A model generated the notes under the pieces. The model was given only the letters and a program-made list of their open reading frames with translations, did no database searches and was not told the origin of the DNA. Positions 1 through 6,854 of a DNA stretch of 19,085 bases are shown here, one piece after another. The DNA is from Actinomycetota bacterium (GTDB lineage: Bacteria; Actinomycetota; Actinomycetes; Acidothermales; Acidothermaceae): the NCBI GenBank assembly GCA_003134755.1, contig PLCK01000052.1:1-19085 (forward strand), read 5' to 3'. The position numbers and the translations under genes were made by a program. How positions within the stretch are numbered: the stretch's first letter is position 1; every line of letters starts with the position of its first letter.

Positions 1-75
1 GGGATGGTGGTGTCCGTTGGGGTGGTGGTGTCGGTCGGGGTGGTGGTATCGGTCGGGGTAGTGGTGTCGCTAGGC
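1..75 (-). repeat. 18-bp tandem repeat encoding DTTTPT hexapeptides
   Basis: About four copies of an 18-bp unit lie in the 3' part of the HNH-fold gene. Read on the minus strand they give Asp-Thr-Thr-Thr-Pro-Thr repeats. Copies differ mostly at third codon positions. The array continues beyond the left edge. It is a coding low-complexity linker, not a CRISPR: there are no spacers. Confidence 0.85.
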
Positions 76-1028
76 GTCGACGAGGTCGGGTGTCGCGTCG
101 GCGTCGGTGTCCGGCCATGGGTCGGCGTTGGCGTCGGTCTGTGCGACTTTGACGGCGTCGGCTTGGCGTGCGGCGCCGGCGACTTGGAATGGGTCGGGTT
201 CGCGCTGGCCGTCGTTGCTGGCGCCGCGGAGGGTGAGACGGTCGGTGCGCCGGCCGGCGGCGGCGGCGGTGGGGTAGTCGGCGTAGGCGCGCTGAAGCTG
301 TCAGGGCAATTCGCGAGGACGGTCGCGAGCGCATCGTGTTCGGTCTGAGTTACGGTCAAGAGGAAATCGGCCTTCACCTTGATCTGCTGCGCGACGTAAC
401 TGCAGCGATCATCTGTCTCGGGCGGTAGCCACTCGGAGGCGTTGGATTGGCCTTTCAGAGCCAGGTCGGAGGTTGCGACGGCGAGCAACTCTTCGGGGTC
501 GTTCGCGAATCCGCGGCGCTGGTCCGCAGTCCAGGTCGATGCGCCGCTGACCCACGCGTCTGCCAACGCGACGACATAGTCGACGGAGACGAGGTGATTG
601 GCTGGTTGCGCCTCGTACCACAGCCACTTCCCGGTGTAGGGGTCGAAGAGCGAGCCGCTCACCACGTCACACGCGCGCTTGGCTTTTGCCACCACATTCG
701 TGAGATCGCGTTCGAGGATGAAGTTCAGCGTGTTGCATTTCGAACTGCTGACTGTCAGTGGCGAGGTGTCGAAACTGTCGGGTGCGAATCCTGGGGCGCC
801 TTGGTCGGTGCGAATCTGCAGCGTGCCCAGCAGATCGAGGACGGTGCCCTTCGGGGTCGGCGGCTGCGGCGTGGGGGGCGCGACGAGCTGGAAGTCGGCC
901 TGCGGCGTGAACACCTTCGACGAACTCGTGCAGCCGGCTACGACGACAGCTGCGACCAGCGCGCCGACCACGATGGCGAACTGCCTGGACGTGATCGAGC
1001 GCGCATGATGGCGCCTGAGCCGAGCCAC
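1..1028 (-). CDS. HNH/DUF1524-fold lipoprotein, C-terminus cut by window edge; catalytic His apparently lost
   Basis: Begins at a GTG 6 nt after a GAGGGGGG ribosome site and runs off the left edge (about 342 residues visible). The N-terminus is basic, then hydrophobic, with lipobox VAGC at Cys33, so it should be a lipid-anchored exported protein. Residues about 90-240 match the secreted actinobacterial HNH family (DUF1524/GmrSD C-terminal-like): a conserved Cys, an LxRDLTNV stretch, SGxxxDPYTG, a VDYVVALADAW strand, FANDPEELLAV and a KGxxxxSEWLPP segment. Family members normally read DIDHVVPLAEAW and NQSKGD at the two catalytic segments. Here the His is Tyr151 and the Asn three residues before Lys192 is Leu189. 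The fold is therefore kept but nuclease activity is doubtful. The C-terminal part is Pro/Thr/Ser-rich and ends in DTTTPT repeats, like a wall-spanning stalk. The family assignment is from remembered motifs. Confidence 0.8.
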   Translation of the reverse strand, partial: MARLRRHHARSITSRQFAIVVGALVAAVVVAGCTSSSKVFTPQADFQLVAPPTPQPPTPKGTVLDLLGTLQIRTDQGAPGFAPDSFDTSPLTVSSSKCNTLNFILERDLTNVVAKAKRACDVVSGSLFDPYTGKWLWYEAQPANHLVSVDYVVALADAWVSGASTWTADQRRGFANDPEELLAVATSDLALKGQSNASEWLPPETDDRCSYVAQQIKVKADFLLTVTQTEHDALATVLANCPDSFSAPTPTTPPPPPPAGAPTVSPSAAPATTASANPTHSKSPAPHAKPTPSKSHRPTPTPTHGRTPTPTRHPTSSTPSDTTTPTDTTTPTDTTTPTDTTI

Positions 1029-1034
1029 TGAGGT

Positions 1035-1042
1035 CCCCCCTC
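1035..1042 (-). promoter_or_regulatory. Ribosome binding site deciding a GTG start
   Basis: GAGGGGGG on the minus strand, 6 nt before the GTG at 1028. It supports that start over the out-of-frame ATG about 23 bases further downstream, which does not lead into the lipoprotein reading frame. Confidence 0.6.
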
Positions 1043-1192
1043 GAATGTGATCGGAGTCAGCATTTCTCGTAACGGCAGCGCCGTCTAGACCACAAGCGGG
1101 TCACTTTTTCGCCACCGGCATTCTCGTGCCTCGGCCGATCGCGCGACGCATTCGCTCAACGCGATGGTGCGCACACGTAGAGTGAGATGCGG

Positions 1193-2473
1193 CTACCGGG
1201 CGGCTGCGCTGCCAGCCGAGATCTCGAGTCCGCTGGTGTCGACAGCTTCGAAGGCGCTCGCGGGTACGGCCTTCAACTGCGAGATCAGCGAAGCCGGCCA
1301 AGCGTCGTCCGCCGTCCCCTGGAAGAACCACGGCGACCCGTTGTCTGCGAGCACCAGTCCGTAGGTCTGCATCGCGCGGAGCACGGTCTGGGTCTGCGCG
1401 CTGTACCCGCTGATCGCAAACCCAGCCTTCAACCGGAATCGCGCACCCATGGGCGGCAACGACGCGTTGCGCTGCGAACTCGCGTCGTGCCGGGCCGGCC
1501 ACAGGTGGAGGGCGTCCGTCGCGTTGGTCGTGAAGCGGATCGCGTGGTCGACATGCCCGGCGGCGACTTCATCCCATCGCAAGAGCCCGGGCAGGATCGG
1601 CAGTCCCGCCGCGTCGGCCGACGTCCAGCCGTTCGGTCGCAACGCATCGCTCGACAACGACCAGTGCGCTCCAGAACCAGCAGTCCAGCCGGACGCCGGT
1701 GAGTTAGTGTTCCACGTCTCGAACAGCTCACAGGTGTCGGCGGTCACCACGATCGCGTGCCGGTCTCCGGAGGCGGTGGGTCCGCCCTCAATTTGGGTGT
1801 CGGGGCCGAGTGGGTATGACAGACGGTCGCTCTCGTCCGCGTAGTCGAACGTGACAGGCACCCGTGGGTGCCCGGCCGGCACCACGGTGACCGGAATTCC
1901 GTACGGCACCGGCTGCGCGCCGAAGGACGGTCCGAAGTCGGGATGCAGGCGCCGGCTCGATGCCCCCATCGCACTCAGCCACTGGGCGCTGTGCGGATCG
2001 ACGGGCAACGACCGCACGTCGGCGTGCCAGAAGTTGTCGGCCGGAAAGATCTGGCAATGCGTGCCGGCGAGCACATCGCTTCCCGATGCCTTCCCACCGG
2101 GTGGCGGCGCAGGGGGCGCAGGGGGCGCCGGCTTTGGGGGCGCGGGCGCGCTCGACGCGGACGACACGGACGACGCGGAGTGTGTCGCGGTGGCATGCGT
2201 CGAGCTCGCCGTGGTCCGGGCGGCGGCCGTTGGGGTGGCGGACGTGGAGGCAGACGCTGCCGCTAACGCGGCGGATGCTGGTGCAGACGACGTCGCGGGT
2301 GGGGCGGCCGTGATCGAGGAGGCAGGGCCTGGGTTCGACGTGCCAGCGGTCGACGAACTCGGGCCGACCGTCGGGCTCGCGCCTCGATGGGACCGGCCGC
2401 CGCAGGCGGTCGCGACAACGGCGAGTGCGGCGATCACGGTGGCTGCGGCGATGGCCCTGGGTGTTTGCCTCAT
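1193..2473 (-). CDS. Conserved secreted lipoprotein of unknown function
   Basis: A 426-residue protein. The signal peptide ends in a lipobox-like ATAC (Cys24). A Ser/Thr/Ala/Pro linker follows at about 25-130, with a PPAPPAPP run. The globular domain (about 138-420) has a pattern I recognise from many soil-bacterial secreted proteins: CxIFPxxNFW, LPVDPxS, LHPDFG, a YGIP segment, YADESD, IEGG, GDRH, LRPNGWTSADAAGLPILPGL, PArHxAS, PPMGARFRLK, YGLVLADNGS. I know no established reaction for this family. The strongly conserved Asp/His/Trp residues could be a binding or hydrolytic site, but that is a guess. The ATG follows AAGGTGAGG closely. It overlaps, as ATGA, the end of a possible 34-codon ORF downstream of accA3, so it is probably in one transcription unit with accA3. 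Confidence 0.8.
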   Translation of the reverse strand: MRQTPRAIAAATVIAALAVVATACGGRSHRGASPTVGPSSSTAGTSNPGPASSITAAPPATSSAPASAALAAASASTSATPTAAARTTASSTHATATHSASSVSSASSAPAPPKPAPPAPPAPPPGGKASGSDVLAGTHCQIFPADNFWHADVRSLPVDPHSAQWLSAMGASSRRLHPDFGPSFGAQPVPYGIPVTVVPAGHPRVPVTFDYADESDRLSYPLGPDTQIEGGPTASGDRHAIVVTADTCELFETWNTNSPASGWTAGSGAHWSLSSDALRPNGWTSADAAGLPILPGLLRWDEVAAGHVDHAIRFTTNATDALHLWPARHDASSQRNASLPPMGARFRLKAGFAISGYSAQTQTVLRAMQTYGLVLADNGSPWFFQGTADDAWPASLISQLKAVPASAFEAVDTSGLEISAGSAAAR

Positions 2474-2574
2474 GCCTCACCTTCGGCCCGCCGGGCCTTG
2501 ATCCAAAGCGGAAGCACCACCCAGAGCCCGCAGAACGTGACGCCGAGCGCTGCGTCCTGGAGGCGGCAGCTCAA
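2470..2574 (-). CDS. Possible 34-residue single-pass membrane peptide
   Basis: Fills the gap between accA3 and the next lipoprotein gene. A TTG start overlaps the accA3 stop (bases shared as TTGA) and its TGA overlaps the ATG of the following gene. The product would have one hydrophobic segment around VTFCGLWVVLPLWI followed by a basic tail KARRAEGEA, a plausible inward-positive topology. There is no clear ribosome site, so it would depend on translational coupling. It may instead be a chance frame. The evidence is the double stop/start overlap and the hydrophobic stretch only. Confidence 0.3.
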   Translation of the reverse strand: MSCRLQDAALGVTFCGLWVVLPLWIKARRAEGEA

Positions 2575-4379
2575 TCGGTGTCCGGCACAACCGCCTCGTC
2601 TGAGCGGATCTCGCAGATGATGGCGCCGCCGGCGAGCTGCTCGCCTATCTTCGCCTCGAGGCCGGTAACCGTGCCCGACTTGTGCGCCTTGAGAGGCTGC
2701 TCCATCTTCATCGCCTCGAGGACCACGACGAGGTCGCCGACCTCGACGAGTTGGCCGTTGTCGACGGCTACTTTGACGATGGTTCCCTGCATCGGCGCGT
2801 GCAGTTCGTCGCCTGCGTGATCGCCGGCCACGTGTGACGTGTCGCGCCTTCGGGCTCGCGACGAACCAGCGGTGCCCGGCGCCCGCTGCTGCCCGAGATC
2901 GGCGGGCAGCGTGACCTCGAGCCGTTTGCCGGCGACTTCGACGGTCACGACCTCCCGGCCGGGCTGGCCGTCCGCCTCTCGACCTGGCAGCCCTGCGGCG
3001 CGGACCGCCGCCTGGTACGGCGGGATCGGGTTGACGAACTCCGTTTCGATCCACCGCGTGTGGACCGAGAACGGCTCCCGGGCGTCTGCCGGTGCGAAGG
3101 CCGGGTCATCGACTACCACTCGGTGGAACGGCAACACCGTCGGCAGTCCGTCGACGCGGAACTCGGCCAGTGCGCGGCGCGCCCGCTGCAGGGCCTGAGT
3201 GCGGTCGGCACCCGTGACGATCAGCTTGGCGAGCAATGAGTCGAAAGCTTGCGGCACCGAACTTCCTGCTTCGACACCCGAGTCGACCCGCACTCCCGGA
3301 CCGGACGGCGGGAGCCAGGTTGTCACCTGGCCCGGTGCCGGCAGGAAGCCCCGGCCCGGATCTTCTCCGTTGATGCGGAACTCGATCGAGTGGCCGCGCG
3401 GTTCGGGGTCGTCGTAGCCGAGCGGTTCGCCGTCCGCGATCCGGAATTGCTCGCGCACGAGATCGACTCCCGTTACTTCCTCGCTGACAGGGTGTTCGAC
3501 CTGGAGCCGGGTGTTCACCTCGAGGAATGACAGGGTGCCGTCGCGCCCGAGCAGGAACTCGCAGGTGCCTGCGCCCACGTAGCCGGCTGCGCGCAGGATG
3601 TCCTTCGACGCGGAGTACAACACCATGGTCTGCAGGGCATCGAGGAACGGCGCAGGCGCCTCCTCGACGAGCTTTTGATGACGTCGCTGGAGCGAACAGT
3701 CGCGCGTCGAGATCACGACCACCTGGCCGTGCGTGTCGGCAAGGCATTGGGTTTCGACGTGCCGGGGTCGATCGAGGTAGCGCTCGACGAAGCATTCGCC
3801 CCGGCCGAACGCGGCCACCGCCTCGCGCACGGCGGAGTCGAACATGGCGGGGATCTCTTCTTCGGTGCGCGCCACCCGCAGTCCTCGACCACCGCCGCCG
3901 AACGCCGCCTTGATGGCGATCGGAAGCCCGTACGTGCGGGCAAAGGCGACCACCTCGGTGGCGTCGGCCACCGGTTCTTCGGTCCCTTGAACGAGCGGAG
4001 CGCCGACGCTCGTCGCAATATGTCGCGCGCTGACCTTGTCGCCGAGGGCCTCGATCGCGGCGGCGGGTGGACCGATCCAAGTCAGGCCACGGCCGACAAC
4101 CGCTCGAGCGAACGCAGCGTTCTCAGCCAGGAACCCGTACCCCGGATGGACGGCGTCGGCGCCGGCGCGGGCCGCGACGGCGAGGAGTTTCTCGATGTCG
4201 AGATAGCTGTCCGAAACGGTCGACCCGCCGAGTGCGTATGCCTCGTCAGCCGCGCGAGCGTGGAGTGCGTCGAGATCGGGTTCGGCGTAGACCGCCACGC
4301 TTGTGAGCGCCGCGTCGCGACAGGCCCGCGCGATACGAACGGCGATCTCGCCGCGGTTCGCGATGAGAACCTTCTGCAC
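2571..4379 (-). CDS. accA3: Acetyl-/propionyl-CoA carboxylase alpha subunit (biotin carboxylase + biotin carrier)
   Basis: A 602-residue protein, the usual length for actinobacterial AccA3. It carboxylates its own biotin with ATP and bicarbonate, for transfer by a separate beta (AccD) subunit to acyl-CoA, giving malonyl- or methylmalonyl-CoA. Domains in order: biotin-carboxylase N-terminal domain (VLIANRGEIAVR at the start); ATP-grasp with Lys157 and GGGGRG 161-166, His207 and the EVNTRLQVEH block (Glu287, Asn289, Arg291); a C-terminal carboxylase domain (FRINGEDPGRGFLPAPG, GVRVDSGVE, FDSLLAKLI); a BT-like linker; and a biotinyl domain with EAMKME, biotin on Lys558. The GTG start follows GGAGGG by 4 nt. 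No accD, accE or birA gene lies in this window, so the partner must be encoded elsewhere. The 48-bp gap after the beta-propeller gene suggests co-transcription. Confidence 0.95.
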   Translation of the reverse strand: MQKVLIANRGEIAVRIARACRDAALTSVAVYAEPDLDALHARAADEAYALGGSTVSDSYLDIEKLLAVAARAGADAVHPGYGFLAENAAFARAVVGRGLTWIGPPAAAIEALGDKVSARHIATSVGAPLVQGTEEPVADATEVVAFARTYGLPIAIKAAFGGGGRGLRVARTEEEIPAMFDSAVREAVAAFGRGECFVERYLDRPRHVETQCLADTHGQVVVISTRDCSLQRRHQKLVEEAPAPFLDALQTMVLYSASKDILRAAGYVGAGTCEFLLGRDGTLSFLEVNTRLQVEHPVSEEVTGVDLVREQFRIADGEPLGYDDPEPRGHSIEFRINGEDPGRGFLPAPGQVTTWLPPSGPGVRVDSGVEAGSSVPQAFDSLLAKLIVTGADRTQALQRARRALAEFRVDGLPTVLPFHRVVVDDPAFAPADAREPFSVHTRWIETEFVNPIPPYQAAVRAAGLPGREADGQPGREVVTVEVAGKRLEVTLPADLGQQRAPGTAGSSRARRRDTSHVAGDHAGDELHAPMQGTIVKVAVDNGQLVEVGDLVVVLEAMKMEQPLKAHKSGTVTGLEAKIGEQLAGGAIICEIRSDEAVVPDTD

Positions 4380-4383
4380 GACA

Positions 4384-4389
4384 CCCTCC
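4384..4389 (-). promoter_or_regulatory. Ribosome binding site for the GTG start of accA3
   Basis: GGAGGG on the minus strand, 4 nt before the GTG at 4379. It fixes the start so that the protein begins MQKVLIANRG, as expected for biotin carboxylases. Confidence 0.6.
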
Positions 4390-4427
4390 GACCCGACGTC
4401 AGGGGAGTCTACGGAACTATCCGTGCG

Positions 4428-5744
4428 CTACCGGAAGACTCCTGTGTGGCCCAGCGAATACCGCCCCGGCTGCGGGTAGACGCACAACCCGTGCGGGCCG
4501 CTGCCGACCGTCACCTTCCTGATCAGATGGCCGTCGACAGTGCTCAGCTCGTAGACGACGCCGCTGTAGCGGCCGGTCAGCCATAGCTGAGAGCCGTCGA
4601 CCGAGAGCCCGCCCATGTCAGGAGAGCCGCCACCAGCGATCTTCCACTTCGTCTTGACGCTTCGGTTCGCCAGGTCGATCAGCGACACCGAACCCTCACC
4701 CCTGTTCGTGACGTACAACGTGGTCGCGTCGCGACTGACGTACAGGCCGTGCGCGCCCGTACCCGTCGGAATGAAGCCAATCTTCTTGAACGAGTTGCCG
4801 TCGATCTCCCACACGCCGTTGCTGCGCATGTCGGCGATGTAGAAGACCTTGCCGTCGGGTGACATCTTCACGTCCTGAGGCATGGCGTTGTTCGTCAACT
4901 GCATGCGGCCGATGACCTGCTTGCTGACCGTGTCGACTTTCAGAACCTGGCCGTCGAACTCGCAGCTCACGATGAAATAGCGGCCGTTCGTCGAGAAATC
5001 GGCATGGTTCACGCCCTTGCACGGCACCGTCGTGGAATGGACCAACGCCATGGTGTGCGGGTCGCGCCAGTCGATGCGCCGCATCCGTTCGGCCATCACG
5101 AGCGCGAAGCGGCCGTCGGGGGTGAAGTAGAGGTTGTACGGGTCGGCGACCGGGACCGGCGGACCGGGCTTGCCGGTCGATGCATCGATGGGCACCAACG
5201 CGTTGCCGACGTCGCTGTTCACCCACAACGTCGTGAGGTCATAGGACGGCACGACGTGTTGCGGCTGCGCCGGCACCGCGAAATGGTCGACGATCCGGCC
5301 TGTCGTCGGGTCGATCTCGTCGACGGTGTTGCTTGCGCTGTTCGGGACGTAGACGAGGTTGGGGTAGCCGGCGACTTTGGGGCTCAGCATTCCGGGGCCG
5401 TCGTGGCTGTAGACGTTCGCTGGATCGTCGACAGGCGGCATGCCGGGCAGCGGCCCGTCTGTGCCCGCAGCGACTGTTGCCGGGGACGGCGGCGCTGATG
5501 ACGGGGATCCGGGCGAGGACGTCGAACTCGACGACGCAGAGCCCGAAGCTGCCCCCGGGGCCGCGATCGAACCGGATAGCCCGGATAACCCGGATAACCC
5601 CGATGACCTTGGAGATCCCGACGCCGACGACGTGGTCGAGACTGCGCCGGACCCGGCGCTCGCCGTGCAAGCGCCCGCCAGCAGCGCGAGCGGAAGTGCG
5701 AGCGCTGCCATCGCGACCGGGCGGATAAGGCGACGAACAGTCAA
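4428..5744 (-). CDS. YVTN-family beta-propeller lipoprotein
   Basis: A 438-residue protein. The signal peptide has lipobox LAGAC (Cys26). A Ser/Gly/Ala/Pro linker with SGL triplet repeats follows at about 27-105. The rest is a beta-propeller of YncE/YVTN type, with repeated blades of about 40-45 residues seen as YVPNSASNTVDEIDPTTG, LWVNSDVGNALVPIDASTG, YFTPDGRFALV, FYIADMRSNGVWEID, LYVTNRGEGSVSLIDL and LWLTGRYSGVVYEL. These proteins usually bind partners or ligands and are not reliably enzymes. The TTG start is supported by AGGAG 7 nt upstream; the next Met (residue 12) would remove the basic n-region. It lies 64 bp after the deacetylase-like gene and probably shares its transcript, so a joint envelope or glycan role is a reasonable inference. 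Confidence 0.88.
   Translation of the reverse strand: MTVRRLIRPVAMAALALPLALLAGACTASAGSGAVSTTSSASGSPRSSGLSGLSGLSGSIAAPGAASGSASSSSTSSPGSPSSAPPSPATVAAGTDGPLPGMPPVDDPANVYSHDGPGMLSPKVAGYPNLVYVPNSASNTVDEIDPTTGRIVDHFAVPAQPQHVVPSYDLTTLWVNSDVGNALVPIDASTGKPGPPVPVADPYNLYFTPDGRFALVMAERMRRIDWRDPHTMALVHSTTVPCKGVNHADFSTNGRYFIVSCEFDGQVLKVDTVSKQVIGRMQLTNNAMPQDVKMSPDGKVFYIADMRSNGVWEIDGNSFKKIGFIPTGTGAHGLYVSRDATTLYVTNRGEGSVSLIDLANRSVKTKWKIAGGGSPDMGGLSVDGSQLWLTGRYSGVVYELSTVDGHLIRKVTVGSGPHGLCVYPQPGRYSLGHTGVFR
5574..5605 (-). repeat. 9-bp tandem repeat (Ser-Gly-Leu) in lipoprotein linker
   Basis: Three to four near-identical 9-bp units in the linker of the beta-propeller lipoprotein gene, encoding SGLSGLSGLSG. It is a slippage-prone coding microsatellite; copy number could differ between strains without breaking the frame. 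Confidence 0.7.
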
Positions 5745-5750
5745 CGCGGC

Positions 5751-5756
5751 ACTCCT
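5751..5756 (-). promoter_or_regulatory. Ribosome binding site deciding a TTG start
   Basis: AGGAGT on the minus strand, 6 nt before the TTG at 5744. It is the best Shine-Dalgarno match near the beta-propeller gene and the reason the TTG start was chosen. Confidence 0.6.
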
Positions 5757-5808
5757 GCGGCTTGTTCTGACTCGTGGGGCGGGTTCTGTAGGTAGTGCTC
5801 CGAAACGT

Positions 5809-6693
5809 TCAGCTCGCCATCAATGTCGACATCGATATGGCTGGCAGGCCTCGACTCCGCAGGCCGAGGAGGATTGCCGGGATCGCCTCGACGGTGCCCC
5901 GGTGGCCGAGGTGCAACGAGACGATGGAGCCGGCACGGACGGCGTCGAGGACGCGCGTGACCACCTCCGTCGTACCTGGGTCGGTGTAATCCTGCGGGTC
6001 GACGTCGTACGAGAGGCACTCGGCGTACCCGGCCCGGCCGGCCGCCGCGAGGATCGCGGGCGTGGCGCGCGTGGTGCCGCTCGGCCGAAACCATCTGCCG
6101 GGCGAGCCGGTCAGCGACCGGAGCACGAGCGCACATTTGACGATCTCGCTGAGGTCGGTGCTGGCGTCGAGTTGCGGCATCGTGAGGTGGCGGTACGTGT
6201 GGTTGCCCAGCTCGTGGCCGCCGTCGAGGATCCGCTTCGCCATGTCCGGGTACTGCTGCAGCCAGGTGCCGACCGCGAGCACCGTGAGCTTGGCGCCATC
6301 GGCCTCGGCACGGCTGAGCAGCTCCTTGGCCAGCACCGGGTCGCCGGCGCCGTGGAAGGTCAACGCGACCCCGGCGGCCGACGCGGGGCCGTGCACGATC
6401 TCGGTCGCCGGCCCCGCGCTCGCTCGGCTCGGCGAGGCGGTCACCACCGGCGGACCTGCGCTAGAGGCAGTAGCGGCCGCTCCCGTCGCCGTTGCCGTCG
6501 CCGATGCCATTGCCGTTGGCGTATCCGTTGCGGTGCCCGCGGGGCGGGTGGCTGGATTCGTGCCCGTCGGCGGTGCGGACGGCCCGGACGCCTTCGGGTG
6601 ACTGGTGTCACACCCGGCAACCGACTCGCCCACGGCAGCGGTGGCCGCGGCCGCGAGCGCGGCCCTCAGCACCGTCCGGCGATCCATGGTCAT
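5809..6693 (-). CDS. Tat-type lipoprotein with polysaccharide-deacetylase (NodB) fold
   Basis: A 294-residue protein. The N-terminus DRRTVLRAALAAAA fits a twin-arginine signal and ends in lipobox VAGC (Cys28), so export as a folded lipoprotein is likely. An Ala/Thr/Pro linker follows to about 107. The NodB homology domain covers about 108-294. Motif 2 is HTYRH (His165, His169, metal ligands), motif 3 is RWFRPSG, a DVDPQDY stretch corresponds to motif 4, and SLHLGH to motif 5. Motif 1, normally TFDDG, reads TFHGAGD (112-118): the usual catalytic-base Asp position is His114, with an Asp four residues later. Family members remove acetyl groups from peptidoglycan, chitin or xylan; the altered motif 1 leaves activity open. 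ATGs at residues 1 and 3 are both possible and the ribosome site is weak (GAG). It is the first gene of the leftward run. Confidence 0.85.
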   Translation of the reverse strand: MTMDRRTVLRAALAAAATAAVGESVAGCDTSHPKASGPSAPPTGTNPATRPAGTATDTPTAMASATATATGAAATASSAGPPVVTASPSRASAGPATEIVHGPASAAGVALTFHGAGDPVLAKELLSRAEADGAKLTVLAVGTWLQQYPDMAKRILDGGHELGNHTYRHLTMPQLDASTDLSEIVKCALVLRSLTGSPGRWFRPSGTTRATPAILAAAGRAGYAECLSYDVDPQDYTDPGTTEVVTRVLDAVRAGSIVSLHLGHRGTVEAIPAILLGLRSRGLPAISMSTLMAS

Positions 6694-6820
6694 CAGCTCA
6701 GGTTATGCGGTCGCGGGTGTGCGTGAGGTGAACGGGGTCCAGCGTCTCTCAGGACGCGCCTGCGCGCGTCGATAGGGCGGGCGACGACTGTCCGCCGCGT
6801 AGAGGCTAGGGCGCAAACCG

Positions 6821-6854
6821 ACTTAAGGGGCCGGGACACTTGAGGGGCCGTGAC
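6821..6854 (+). repeat. 17-bp imperfect tandem duplication covering the ribosome site
   Basis: Two adjacent 17-mers, ACTTAAGGGGCCGGGAC (6821-6837) and ACTTGAGGGGCCGTGAC (6838-6854), match at 15 of 17 positions. The second ends directly at the ATG of the c-di-GMP enzyme and supplies its GAGGGG ribosome site. The first carries an AAGGGG copy 17 nt further up. This may be a simple duplication, or a translational or protein-binding control site. Confidence 0.7.

Noticed and set aside
1..348. Plus-strand frame of Val/Gly repeats at the left edge; possible PE/PPE-like or repeat protein, or a CRISPR-like array
   Set aside because: The minus strand gives a Pro/Thr stalk continuous with the HNH-fold domain. 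The units are adjacent with no spacers, and the plus-strand frame is the complement of that stalk.
1085..1115. Hairpin GACC...GGTC followed by TTTTT as a terminator
   Set aside because: The stem is only about 4 bp, and the T-run lies on the plus strand while both flanking genes are on the minus strand.
1029..1192. Promoter for the HNH-fold gene in this spacer
   Set aside because: Candidate boxes on the minus strand are poor. A promoter may exist here, but the sequence does not show one convincingly.
5440..6726. Plus-strand open frame of about 430 codons opposite the deacetylase-fold and beta-propeller genes
   Set aside because: It spans two real minus-strand genes and their spacer, and its translation has no family features.
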